Positions 44,980-53,327 of a DNA stretch of 64,000 nt are shown one piece after another. Below the pieces are notes generated by a model. The model saw only the letters and a list, made by a program, of their open reading frames with translations. It was not told the origin of the DNA and did not search any database. The stretch is taken from NCBI RefSeq assembly GCF_900103125.1, contig NZ_FNJV01000008.1, positions 62,001 to 126,000 of the forward strand, read 5' to 3'. The translations under genes were made by a program, and so were the position numbers. Source of the stretch: Mucilaginibacter sp. OK268 (GTDB taxonomy: Bacteria > Bacteroidota > Bacteroidia > Sphingobacteriales > Sphingobacteriaceae). The stretch's first letter is position 1. Every line of letters begins with the position of its first letter.

Positions 44980-47379
44980 ATGATCAGGAACTATTTAAAA
45001 ATCGCCAAACGAAATTTGATCAAAAACAAGTTTTCTTCTTTGATCAATATTAGTGGGCTTGCAGTCGGTATGGCTGTAGCCATATTGATCGGGCTATGGA
45101 TCTGGGATGAAGTGTCATATGATACCAGTTTTAAAAATGCGGATCGCATTGCAAAAGTAATGGATAATGCATGGGTCAATAATGAAATAGAAACAGGAGG
45201 AGGATCGGCATTGCCATTGGCACCCGCACTACGCGATAACTTCGGAGACTTATTTAAACATGTTATTATAACATCCTGGACAAATGATCATCTTTTAACT
45301 TATGGCGAAAGGAGTGTAACCCAACAAGGAAATTACATGGAACCGGCCGTTACCGACATGCTGTCGTTAAAAATATTGAAAGGCACCGCCAATAGTTTAA
45401 ACGACCCTACGTCTATTCTGCTTTCACAAACAACCGCAAAAGCTGTTTTCGGAGATACCGACCCGTTGAATAAGACGATTAAGATAGATAAAGAAACAAA
45501 TGCCAAAGTAACCGGTATTTATGAAGATCTGCCTGTCAACTCCTCATTCGGTAATCTTTTTTTTATAGCTCCATGGCAAATGCTGGCTATACATGAAAAA
45601 TATGCTACCCGGTTTAATAACCCATGGGGAGCAAGCTGGTTTCAAACGTATGTTCAGCTTGCCGATCATGCTGATATAAACCAGGTGTCAGTTAAAATTA
45701 AAAACCTAAAACTGAACGCACTTACCAGTACTCACAATAACGATGCCCGGTATAAATCTCAGCTTTTTCTTCAACCCATGAGCCGTTGGTATTTGTATGG
45801 TGAATTTAAAAACGGAATCAATACCGGAGGGCGTATTCAATATGTATGGATGTTTGGCATAATAGGGGTATTTGTGCTACTGCTTGCCTGTATTAATTTC
45901 ATGAACCTGAGCACCGCACGCTCCGAAAAAAGAGCCAAAGAGGTTGGCATCCGCAAAGCTATCGGTTCTGTTCGAAGCCAGTTAATTACCCAGTTCTTTA
46001 GTGAATCGCTTTTAATAGCTTTTTTGGCTTTCCTGTTATCATTATTAATAGTTCAATTATGCCTGCCTGAGTTTAACCACCTTGCAGGTAAAAAAATAAG
46101 CATACTATGGAGTAACCCATTATTCTGGGCGCTGGGCATTATTTTTAGTTTATTAACAGGGTTGATCGCTGGCAGTTACCCAGCATTATATTTATCCTCA
46201 TTCCGGCCGGTAAAAGTATTAAAGGGTACTTTTAAAGTAGGTCGTTTGGCGGCTATACCACGCAAAATTTTAGTAGTAGTACAGTTTACTGTTTCTGTAG
46301 TGTTGATAATAGGTACCATAGTTGTTTTCCAACAAATCCAGTTTGCTAAAAACCGCCCGGTTGGTTATAATCGCGATAATTTAATCAATGTAAACCTTCA
46401 AACCGATGATATTAAAAAACAATATCAACCTCTAAAAAATGATTTATTGGCCAGCAGGGCGGTAACCAGCGTGTCTGAATCAGAAAGTCCTGTTACAGCA
46501 GTATATACTAATAACGGCGGTTTTAACTGGAGCGGCAAAGACCCCGGTGTTCAGGAGCAATTTGTAAGTATGGCCGTTACTTCTGATTTTGGAAAAACCG
46601 TAGGCTGGAAAATTAAAGAAGGGCGGGATTTCGATCCGGCCTACTTATCAGATTCTTCAGGATTTATTGTTAATGAGGCGGCAGTAAAGTTTATGGGGCT
46701 TAAACACCCGGTGGGTGAAACCATTGAGTGGATTGGTAATGGAAAGTTTAAAATTATTGGTGTAGTGAAAAATATGGTTAATCGTTCGGCATATGAAACC
46801 GCTCAGCAAACCTTTTTCTATTTACCAAGATGGCAACACCTATCAAATATCAACCTAAAAATTAATCCACAAATGAGTGCCCATGATGCACTCATCAAAA
46901 TCACAGCAATTTTCAAGAAATATGACCCATCAACACCTTTAAATTACCAATTTGTTGATCAGGAATATGCCAAAAAATTTGAGGACGAAGAACGTATAGG
47001 CACACTGGCAAGTTGCTTTGCGGGCCTGGCTATATTTATCAGCTGTCTGGGATTATTTGGGATGGCCTCATTTATGGCCGAGCAACGTGTAAAGGAGATC
47101 GGAGTGCGTAAAGTTTTAGGGGCTTCGGTGTTCAACCTGTGGCGTTTGTTATCTACTGACTTTATAAGGCTGGTAATTATTTCTTTATTGATCGCAAGCC
47201 CGGTTGCATGGTACCTGATGCACAATTGGTTACAGCATTATGATTATCGTTCTACTATATCGGGCTGGGTATTTGCATTAACAGGTTTGGCAGCGGTTAT
47301 GATCACGTTGCTTACCATAAGCTTCCAATCTATAAAAGCAGCATTAGCTAATCCTGTAAAAAGTTTAAGAAGTGAGTAA
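44980..47379 (+). CDS. MacB/FtsX-type ABC transporter permease, orphan
   Basis: A 799-residue inner-membrane protein with two MacB_PCD/FtsX units. Helix 1 is near the N-terminus (SLINISGLAVGMAVAILIGL). A periplasmic domain follows, then three helices including ARSEKRAKEVGIRKAIGS, then a second unit closing with QRVKEIGVRKVLGASVFNLW. The conserved EVGIRKAIG and EIGVRKVLG motifs are the ATPase-coupling loops. No ATP-binding subunit or MacA is encoded nearby. It may export a peptide or lipid, or act as a stress sensor. The ATG at 44980 was used; a TTG at 44950 extends the frame. It splits the FecR/sigma pair. Confidence 0.9.
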   Translation: MIRNYLKIAKRNLIKNKFSSLINISGLAVGMAVAILIGLWIWDEVSYDTSFKNADRIAKVMDNAWVNNEIETGGGSALPLAPALRDNFGDLFKHVIITSWTNDHLLTYGERSVTQQGNYMEPAVTDMLSLKILKGTANSLNDPTSILLSQTTAKAVFGDTDPLNKTIKIDKETNAKVTGIYEDLPVNSSFGNLFFIAPWQMLAIHEKYATRFNNPWGASWFQTYVQLADHADINQVSVKIKNLKLNALTSTHNNDARYKSQLFLQPMSRWYLYGEFKNGINTGGRIQYVWMFGIIGVFVLLLACINFMNLSTARSEKRAKEVGIRKAIGSVRSQLITQFFSESLLIAFLAFLLSLLIVQLCLPEFNHLAGKKISILWSNPLFWALGIIFSLLTGLIAGSYPALYLSSFRPVKVLKGTFKVGRLAAIPRKILVVVQFTVSVVLIIGTIVVFQQIQFAKNRPVGYNRDNLINVNLQTDDIKKQYQPLKNDLLASRAVTSVSESESPVTAVYTNNGGFNWSGKDPGVQEQFVSMAVTSDFGKTVGWKIKEGRDFDPAYLSDSSGFIVNEAAVKFMGLKHPVGETIEWIGNGKFKIIGVVKNMVNRSAYETAQQTFFYLPRWQHLSNINLKINPQMSAHDALIKITAIFKKYDPSTPLNYQFVDQEYAKKFEDEERIGTLASCFAGLAIFISCLGLFGMASFMAEQRVKEIGVRKVLGASVFNLWRLLSTDFIRLVIISLLIASPVAWYLMHNWLQHYDYRSTISGWVFALTGLAAVMITLLTISFQSIKAALANPVKSLRSE

Positions 47380-47433
47380 GAATTGAGAGGATACCTTGAT
47401 CAGATTTGCAGAAATGATTTAAACAACACCTTA

Positions 47434-48021
47434 TTAAAAGTTATGGATTGATAAAACCAAAGCTAAAAAATAGATGAGGTCAGAATATTGTAAATGAGAT
47501 TTTAAAGTTTTGAGCGCCTCAACCATGTGATTTTTTACCGTATTGGGCGATATCTGTAATTGATCAGCTATCTCTTTGTGCGACAGGTGCTCTACACGGC
47601 TTAACCTAAATATCAATTGCTGTTGCTTTGGTAATTTATTAATGATCTTTTCTGTAAACTGTTCCAGTTCATTCACCAGCAGATCTTCTTCTGTATCGTT
47701 ATGTATCGTTACTACACGACCGATCAATTTATCTGCAAACTCTCTCGATTGGCAAATTTGCCTTAGTGCATTTAATGATAATCTTTTGGCAATTACATAA
47801 ATGTACAGCCATATATTTCCTTCCGGGTTCAGTTTCTCCCTGCTCGTCCAAAGGTTTATAAAACATTCCTGAACAATCTCTTCACTTTGTTCTCTATCTT
47901 TTAAAAACCTGAATGCCAGCCTGTAAACTTTTTCACAGTACATTTCATAGATAGCATCAAATGCAGACTCTTCGCCTGCAATCAATTGCTGAATTTGATT
48001 ACTGTTAATAATTTTATGCAC
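47434..48021 (-). CDS. ECF RNA polymerase sigma factor
   Basis: A 195-residue ECF sigma factor of the Bacteroidota type. Sigma region 2 is at about 22-90 (FDAIYEMYCEKVYRLAFRFLKDREQSEEIVQECFINLWTSR) and region 4 at about 125-180 (LPKQQQLIFRLSRVEHLSHKEIADQLQISPNTVKNHMVEALK). The start is GTG at 48021; no ATG precedes region 2. It is expected to drive the SusC/SusD operon at 32-43 kb when released by the FecR at 43419, although a divergent gene separates the two. Confidence 0.95.
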   Translation of the reverse strand: MHKIINSNQIQQLIAGEESAFDAIYEMYCEKVYRLAFRFLKDREQSEEIVQECFINLWTSREKLNPEGNIWLYIYVIAKRLSLNALRQICQSREFADKLIGRVVTIHNDTEEDLLVNELEQFTEKIINKLPKQQQLIFRLSRVEHLSHKEIADQLQISPNTVKNHMVEALKTLKSHLQYSDLIYFLALVLSIHNF

Positions 48022-48286
48022 TTTACTATTTACGTTTATAATTAATTGGGACCTAAATATAGACAGGAATTTCTGATATTACTATTCACTTTTATATTTA
48101 AATACCACTACATTAACACTACCAGAAAAAAATCATTAAAAACAGTAGCCTAACAATAAGTTAAAGTTAACATGATATACAACAGTTGCAAATCATGTTG
48201 CACTAAGCGGTTATTCCTTTTTTGTTATATCAGTAATCGTATACTTTATTAAACTTTTGATATTCATAATGCGTAATTTGGCCATA

Positions 48287-48294
48287 TAAATTTG
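48287..48294 (+). promoter_or_regulatory. -7 element TAAATTTG for the DeoR gene
   Basis: A TAnnTTTG match 11 bases before the ATG at 48306, giving a very short leader. The nearest TTTG is at 48256-48259, with a 27-base spacer, longer than the usual 21. The rest of 48022-48286 shows no gene. Confidence 0.4.
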
Positions 48295-48305
48295 ATTGAT
48301 GACTT

Positions 48306-49070
48306 ATGATCAATTTAACAGAACGACACCAGTATATTATCAATAAAATGCAAAAGGAAGGCTATGTTGAAGTAGTTGACCTGTGTAAAGAGTTGAAAGT
48401 TTCATCCGTAACTATCAGGAAGGATCTGAAATATCTGGAAGAAAAACATTTGCTTTTCCGTACGCATGGGGGTGCTACACAAAGTAACCCTTACACTTCT
48501 GATAGGCCGGTAAATGAAAAAGAAAAAATAAATTCGACCGAAAAGATGCGCATCGGGGCTGCTGCTGCCGGCCTCATTGGGGTTAATGATTCCATCATCC
48601 TGGCTTCAGGTACAACTATACAGGCTTTTGCAAAAAGCATACAAGCCAGGGAAGCCCTTACAGTTATCACCTCGTCATTAAATGTAGCTATCGAGCTGAT
48701 CCATACTCCTGGGGTTGAAGTATTGCAACTGGGTGGGATGATCAGAAAAAGCTCATCATCGGTAATGGGTGCTTATGCAGAAAACATTCTGAAAGATTTC
48801 TTTTGCAGCATGTTGTTTTTGGGTGTGGATGGTATTGATATTGAATACGGCCTTACCACCACCAATGCTATGGAAGCCCACCTGAATAAACAAATGATGG
48901 CCATCTCCAACAAAACTATCGTACTGGCCGATTCAACCAAATTCGGGAAACGCGGTTTTGGTAAAATATGTAACATTGATGAAATAGACCAGATCATTAC
49001 CGATGATCAGGTATCGGATCATGTGGTCAATACACTGGAAAGCGCCGGTGTTACCGTTACCATAGCCTAG
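48306..49070 (+). CDS. DeoR/GlpR-family transcriptional regulator
   Basis: A 254-residue repressor. The N-terminal winged HTH (MINLTERHQYIINKMQKEGYVEVVDLCKELKVSSVTIRKDLKYLEEKHLLFRTHGGA) is the DeoR signature. The C-terminal sugar-phosphate sensor domain has GASGTTIQAFAK-type (here ASGTTIQAFA) and VLADSTKFGKRGF motifs. Such proteins control sugar or polyol catabolism. No sugar catabolic gene is adjacent; the neighbours are the ECF sigma (divergent) and a desaturase (convergent), so the target is unknown. A second DeoR is at 59154. Confidence 0.93.
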   Translation: MINLTERHQYIINKMQKEGYVEVVDLCKELKVSSVTIRKDLKYLEEKHLLFRTHGGATQSNPYTSDRPVNEKEKINSTEKMRIGAAAAGLIGVNDSIILASGTTIQAFAKSIQAREALTVITSSLNVAIELIHTPGVEVLQLGGMIRKSSSSVMGAYAENILKDFFCSMLFLGVDGIDIEYGLTTTNAMEAHLNKQMMAISNKTIVLADSTKFGKRGFGKICNIDEIDQIITDDQVSDHVVNTLESAGVTVTIA

Positions 49071-49077
49071 TTATTGT

Positions 49078-49809
49078 TTAAAAAGCTTTGCGCAATTTAA
49101 TGATGCGCATCCAATGCATCAGTTTCATCACCGGGTAAACCGGGTCTATCTCAAACCACTTTGTACCAAAATTAGCGCTATTCGGGTGCCTGTGATGATT
49201 ATTTTGGAATAATTCTCCCAACATCAGAAAATCAAATGGGGTAGTATTTTTTGACTGATCGTTGTTATCAAAATTAGTATAACCATATTTATGACCGCAC
49301 CAGTTCACAATAGCCCCGTGAAGTGGCCCCATCATAAAATGTATTGGCAAAAGCAGGAACATCCACCAATGGCTGGCGTAAGCAATATAAAAACAAGTGT
49401 ATGCTGCCCCGAACAACAACCTGGAAAGTATGGAAGAACCTATCCTGTCAATTAACGGCCATTCAGGATAATTGCCTGAAAACCTGGCTTCGGGGTCTTT
49501 TGTCCGTTTTAAATGATCACGGAATGTTATAATAGTGGCCTTCATCATTTGAAAAATATCTGTAAAGAAATGGGGAGAATGCGGGTCTTTTTCGGTATCG
49601 CTGTAAGCATGATGCTCGCGGTGCATGATGGCATAAGCCCTCGGGTTTAAAAAAGAAGCCCCCTCAAAAAAATAAGCCATTAAATAAAATACCCGTTCGG
49701 CAGTTTTACTTGTGGTAAACATTCGATGGGCAGCATAACGGTGTTGAAAGAAGGTTTGAAAAAACAAAGACAAAAACCAATGCGCAATAAAAAAAATAAG
49801 GATCGTCAT
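49078..49809 (-). CDS. Membrane fatty acid desaturase (acyl-CoA desaturase family)
   Basis: A 243-residue integral membrane di-iron enzyme that introduces a double bond into an acyl chain. The three His boxes are present: HRYAAH (23-28), HREHH (63-67) and NHHRH (204-208). Four or more hydrophobic helices surround them. It is shorter than typical stearoyl-CoA desaturases because the N-terminus starts just before the first box, yet all boxes are intact. Its role would be to adjust membrane fluidity, for example in cold. It is the last of the minus-strand genes before the DeoR gene. Confidence 0.9.
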   Translation of the reverse strand: MTILIFFIAHWFLSLFFQTFFQHRYAAHRMFTTSKTAERVFYLMAYFFEGASFLNPRAYAIMHREHHAYSDTEKDPHSPHFFTDIFQMMKATIITFRDHLKRTKDPEARFSGNYPEWPLIDRIGSSILSRLLFGAAYTCFYIAYASHWWMFLLLPIHFMMGPLHGAIVNWCGHKYGYTNFDNNDQSKNTTPFDFLMLGELFQNNHHRHPNSANFGTKWFEIDPVYPVMKLMHWMRIIKLRKAF

Positions 49810-50160
49810 AAAATAAACTAATGTGATTTAATCACCGTCAGTTCATCGGCTTTAATGACGAACGCATGGCCTAATGATCGGAAAAAACAGAGAAGGATAA
49901 AATGAATTATTCTTTGCGTTCGACGACGAGTATGCTATGTAGCGGAGTGCCGCAAGTTAGCATCTTTTAGTGAGCATTATTGCAATAAATGATTTCTAAA
50001 TTGTTATTATTTCGTTTCGTAATTATTCTCTTATCGTGGTTTTGTCGGCCAGCGCTTTGTAGTTATACAGGATTGATCTGTAACTTCAAAGGCATGGAAA
50101 CATTCTGTATCCATACCTTGCATAGCCCGCCACAATACATCGTAACTGATCAAAAAACGC
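49810..50160. other. Non-coding upstream region of the desaturase
   Basis: A 351-base stretch without a convincing gene. It holds an imperfect hairpin at 49932-49963 (ATGCTA...TAGCAT outer arms, GCGG/CCGC inner arms) about 120 bases upstream of the desaturase start. The remaining part (49990-50160) encodes only short overlapping frames with no family likeness. Confidence 0.5.
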
Positions 50161-50451
50161 TCAGACCGATTTCCATATCTTGAACACGTTTTCATACCGG
50201 GCATCGGTGTCACGTATAACAACCGATAAATGATCCTGACGTACCGGAAAATGCTGATCAATGGTGTAATAGATCTTTTGCAGGAGCTTACCCAACTTTT
50301 GTTCAAAATCAGTTTTACTGATACTGATCAACACCTGGTTACCTAAAGCAGCAACTATCCCCTGTTCTCCTATCTCGCTTTTTAGCAAGTGTATTACGTT
50401 AACAGTTAACGTTCTGGCAGCAATTTCTGCCATTGTTATCATTTCGTTCAT
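50161..50451 (-). CDS. Hypothetical protein, 96 residues
   Basis: A 96-residue soluble protein, mostly helical and acidic to neutral, beginning MNEMITMAEIAARTLTVNVI. It has no signal peptide or membrane segment. No family was recognised. Its ATG is 38 bases after the stop codon of the RRM gene on the same strand, so it is probably co-transcribed with it. The region LVAALGNQVLISISKTDFEQKLGKLL could be a small alpha/beta fold. Confidence that it is a gene is moderate. Confidence 0.55.
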   Translation of the reverse strand: MNEMITMAEIAARTLTVNVIHLLKSEIGEQGIVAALGNQVLISISKTDFEQKLGKLLQKIYYTIDQHFPVRQDHLSVVIRDTDARYENVFKIWKSV

Positions 50452-50489
50452 AATGGATAACCAAAAATTAATGATAAAAGCGCACTGAT

Positions 50490-50777
50490 TTATCTTACTG
50501 AGATGCGCGGGCGTCTATGTATATGGACTTCTTCGGGTTGCTGATCAGCGAGTCTAACCACAATATCACGATCGCCTATAGTGCTGCCGTCAAGTTCCTT
50601 GATCGCCTGCAAGCCTTGCTGATCATCCTGCATTTCCACAAAACCAAAACCCTTGCTTTTACCTGTTTTGGTTTCTGTAATAATTTTCACTGCTGCAACG
50701 GCGCCAAATAATTCAAACAATTGCCTGATACCTACGCCGCCTACATAAAATGGAATGTTAGCTACAAAAATCTTCAT
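50490..50777 (-). CDS. Single-RRM RNA-binding protein
   Basis: A 95-residue cytoplasmic protein that is one RNA recognition motif plus a basic tail. RNP2 is IFVANIP (residues 3-9) and RNP1 is KGFGFVEM (about 42-49). The tail ends HIHRRPRISVR. Such Bacteroidota and cyanobacterial RRM proteins bind single-stranded RNA, often under cold or stress. Its neighbours (a desaturase and stress-type proteins) fit a cold or envelope stress role, but this is inference. ATG start. Confidence 0.92.
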   Translation of the reverse strand: MKIFVANIPFYVGGVGIRQLFELFGAVAAVKIITETKTGKSKGFGFVEMQDDQQGLQAIKELDGSTIGDRDIVVRLADQQPEEVHIHRRPRISVR

Positions 50778-50910
50778 AATTCCTGATTTTTAATGATAAA
50801 CACTTATTAATCTTCAGTTAATAGGTAACGATCCGGATTTATGAAAAGTTTAAGAAATTTAAAAAAACTACTGATTATGATATAGAAGTTACAAAACAGC
50901 TTTAAAAACG

Positions 50911-50938
50911 AAAAGCCCCGAACAAAACCGGGGCTTTT
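50911..50938 (-). terminator. Terminator downstream of the secreted 192-residue protein gene
   Basis: AAAAGCCCCG and CGGGGCTTTT form a 10-pair stem with an 8-base loop. On the minus strand it follows the stop at 50984 and ends with CGTTTTTAAA, so it separates that gene from the RRM gene. Confidence 0.9.
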
Positions 50939-50983
50939 ACATGATAGGCGTTAATAGTTAATTAGAGAACAATTTATTGGGTA

Positions 50984-51562
50984 TTAGGAGTGTTTATGCT
51001 CAAAGTACAGGTATTTGATCTCGTATTGATTGTCAGCTTTATCAAACGCCATGAGATCAGCATCCCGGCGAAAATAATTTTGAATGCTGTAACGAAACTC
51101 AGCCCGGTTCGGAAAGCTTTTATCCATATTTTCTATAGTTAAACTTAAAAGCGGGTTTGCGGTGCTGATACTATAAAAGTAGCGTTCAACAGGTGCATAT
51201 CCTTTACCTTGCTGGGTTAACTGCTGACTGCTGTACAACATAAAACCGGCTGTATCCAGTATCTTATAGGTCTGGTTTTGGCAAAACCTGAAATCCTGGT
51301 TATTTTGACGGTATCCAAATATTTCACTTTTAGATAGCTTTATTTTTTTACCCTGGTAAATCAGCGCTACATGCTTTCCGTTTAAAAACCCGTTCAGTTG
51401 GAGTTTATCATTTTTATCCAGAGCGTAACTTAATTTACCTGATTTGTAATCCTGTTCATTAAGATATATACCGGTGGCGTTTTTTGTACTTTGTGCTTGT
51501 GAACGTATACCTTGTATACAGATCACCATCACTACGATGAGCACTTTGATTGATGTTTTCAT
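50984..51562 (-). CDS. Hypothetical secreted protein, 192 residues
   Basis: A signal peptide (MKTSIKVLIVVMVICIQGIRSQAQ) leads a 168-residue mature protein rich in Lys, Gln and Tyr with beta-strand character (YKSGKLSYALDKNDKLQLN, HVALIYQGKKIKL). No family was recognised. It lies downstream of the BBP2 porin gene on the same strand, 133 bases away, with a weak hairpin between (51611-51632). It is probably periplasmic or surface exposed. Confidence 0.6.
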   Translation of the reverse strand: MKTSIKVLIVVMVICIQGIRSQAQSTKNATGIYLNEQDYKSGKLSYALDKNDKLQLNGFLNGKHVALIYQGKKIKLSKSEIFGYRQNNQDFRFCQNQTYKILDTAGFMLYSSQQLTQQGKGYAPVERYFYSISTANPLLSLTIENMDKSFPNRAEFRYSIQNYFRRDADLMAFDKADNQYEIKYLYFEHKHS

Positions 51563-51610
51563 TTTTTATATTATTTAATGATACTATAAACTAATAGTAT
51601 TTCTTTAAGA

Positions 51611-51632
51611 AGCCGGGCTGCAACTCCCGGCT
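51611..51632 (-). terminator. Weak hairpin after the BBP2 gene
   Basis: AGCCGGG and CCCGGCT pair around an 8-base loop. On the minus strand it is followed by TCTTAAAG, without a T-run, so it may be a partial terminator or a processing stem. Confidence 0.5.
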
Positions 51633-51695
51633 CCAACCTTACTAAACTTACCCCGACACTTGAGCATAAGTTATTGCAGGTTTTGTAGTATTTTA

Positions 51696-53093
51696 TTAAA
51701 ACCTTACTAATAACGCCCCTATAAACCTTGTTTCGGATGGTACCAGATCGGGTATAAAATCTGTTGGTACGGGAGTGGTATTATACCCATCAGGAGAGGT
51801 TACGCCGCCGTGGCCAGCAAAGTAAGGCACACTGGCATGGCGATGTACCACCTCCAGGCGGAAGGTCAGGTAATCATTTGGCATCAAGTCAATCGTGGTT
51901 GAATAATCATAGCCATGAAACTGGTCGCCGGGATTAGCCGTAAACGGATGCGAACCGACTGCTCCTGTGTTGATAGCAGGTATGGGGTTGGCATCGCCTG
52001 TTGGATATAACACCAGGTAGCGACCCGGGTTATTGATCACACCACCGCCAACTGTCCAACCCAAATGACCTTTGGCCATTACCATACGGTGATAGATCAT
52101 ACCGCTGGCAAAATATTGAGCCGGCCCCTTAACAGGATCTGAGTGGAAACCATTTACGCCATCGCCTTTTTCAAAACCGATGTCGCCGGTGATGGAGAAT
52201 GCCGCGCTGTTAACAAAGCTGCCTTTATCCTGACTTTTAAAATAGCGCACCTCAATACTGTTATCTGAGTGAAAACGCTTTCTACCAGGTTTATCCTGGG
52301 TATCGGCACCGTAATAGGTATTAGTCAAAGCCTGGAACCACTCAACAGGGCGCCATAAAATTTGACCGCCTATACCTGGCTGGCTATTAAACATGCCATA
52401 TGATTGCCAGCCATTAATCAGCCATGGTTCAATTTTCAGCTTATCGCTTACAAATATCTGCACACGGATACCATTAAAAAACCAGGGGGTATTATCAGAA
52501 GTAAATGATGGTTGGTAGGCCCAGTTTTCGGCATTGTAATAAGAGAACAAACCTACGTATGACATGAATATACCCGCGTCAACGTTAATACCATTCAATA
52601 CGTTAAAATGATAACCCGCATTAGCCTCACTTAAATAGCGATAGGCGGTACCCAGATCAAATTGCCCCCGGGTAACACTTAAATCATTGCGGGGTACTAC
52701 AGTGGCCCGAGTGCCAAACTGCGTGAGCACACTTGCACGGACATTATCATAGTGAAAATCACCACCGAACGCAACGGTTGAAATTTCAAATTCGTGATCA
52801 CGCGCCAACGCAGTTGAACCAACTACGGTATGATCGATAGGATTATTATTTGACGCGGTATAATTAAAATCGAGCAAGAAACGGCCGGTAAAATATTTAG
52901 TATCCAACAGGGCTTTGTGCCTGCGGTCGTTACCGTTAAGCCAGGTAAAATCGCCAAAAGCGAATGGCTCGGCTTTGGTTTTTACGGTATCCTTAACCAT
53001 GACACTATCCTTTTTTAAGGCAGTTGCATGATCCTGGGAATAGGCAGTAGTTAATGTTATGCCTAAAACAAGTGACAATAGAAGTTTTTTCAT
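51696..53093 (-). CDS. BBP2-type outer-membrane beta-barrel porin
   Basis: A 465-residue outer-membrane protein. A signal peptide (MKKLLLSLVLGITLTTAYSQ) is followed by barrel strands with alternating aromatic residues and a C-terminal Phe (FIGALLVRF). The FTWLNGNDRRHKALLD and YFTGRFLLDFNYTASNN start and the YGADTQDKPGRKRFHSDNSI segment resemble the Bacteroidota BBP2 (OmpL-like) barrel family. These are thought to be small-solute porins. It is the gene upstream of the secreted 192-residue protein and is separated by a terminator from the NtrC-type gene, so it has its own promoter. Confidence 0.75.
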   Translation of the reverse strand: MKKLLLSLVLGITLTTAYSQDHATALKKDSVMVKDTVKTKAEPFAFGDFTWLNGNDRRHKALLDTKYFTGRFLLDFNYTASNNNPIDHTVVGSTALARDHEFEISTVAFGGDFHYDNVRASVLTQFGTRATVVPRNDLSVTRGQFDLGTAYRYLSEANAGYHFNVLNGINVDAGIFMSYVGLFSYYNAENWAYQPSFTSDNTPWFFNGIRVQIFVSDKLKIEPWLINGWQSYGMFNSQPGIGGQILWRPVEWFQALTNTYYGADTQDKPGRKRFHSDNSIEVRYFKSQDKGSFVNSAAFSITGDIGFEKGDGVNGFHSDPVKGPAQYFASGMIYHRMVMAKGHLGWTVGGGVINNPGRYLVLYPTGDANPIPAINTGAVGSHPFTANPGDQFHGYDYSTTIDLMPNDYLTFRLEVVHRHASVPYFAGHGGVTSPDGYNTTPVPTDFIPDLVPSETRFIGALLVRF

Positions 53094-53285
53094 TTTGAAT
53101 ATGGATATTATTTGTTTTTGTAGTGGGCTAAAGCTTTGTTTTATTGTTATTGCTCTGCCATAACTACGTTAGTACTATTTGCGGCTTAGTAGCCAATAGG
53201 TATACCAGACTGAAAACCTTGATGTATATTAATTGACTATCAGCAACTTATTTTTAATTCTATTTTTTGAATGTTGCTTTATAAA

Positions 53286-53319
53286 AGAAAACCATCTCAC
53301 TTTACTAAGATGGTTTTCT
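53286..53319 (-). terminator. Terminator of the GNAT-M20-NtrC operon
   Basis: AGAAAACCATCT and AGATGGTTTTCT form a perfect 12-pair stem around a 10-base loop. On the minus strand it is followed by TTTTAT and lies 9 bases past the NtrC-type stop codon. Confidence 0.9.
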
Positions 53320-53327
53320 CATTTTGA

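Noticed and set aside
49989-50306. Open frames of 64 and 91 codons upstream of the 96-residue gene
   Set aside because: They overlap each other on opposite strands, and the second also overlaps the better frame at 50161-50451. Neither shows domain or signal features.
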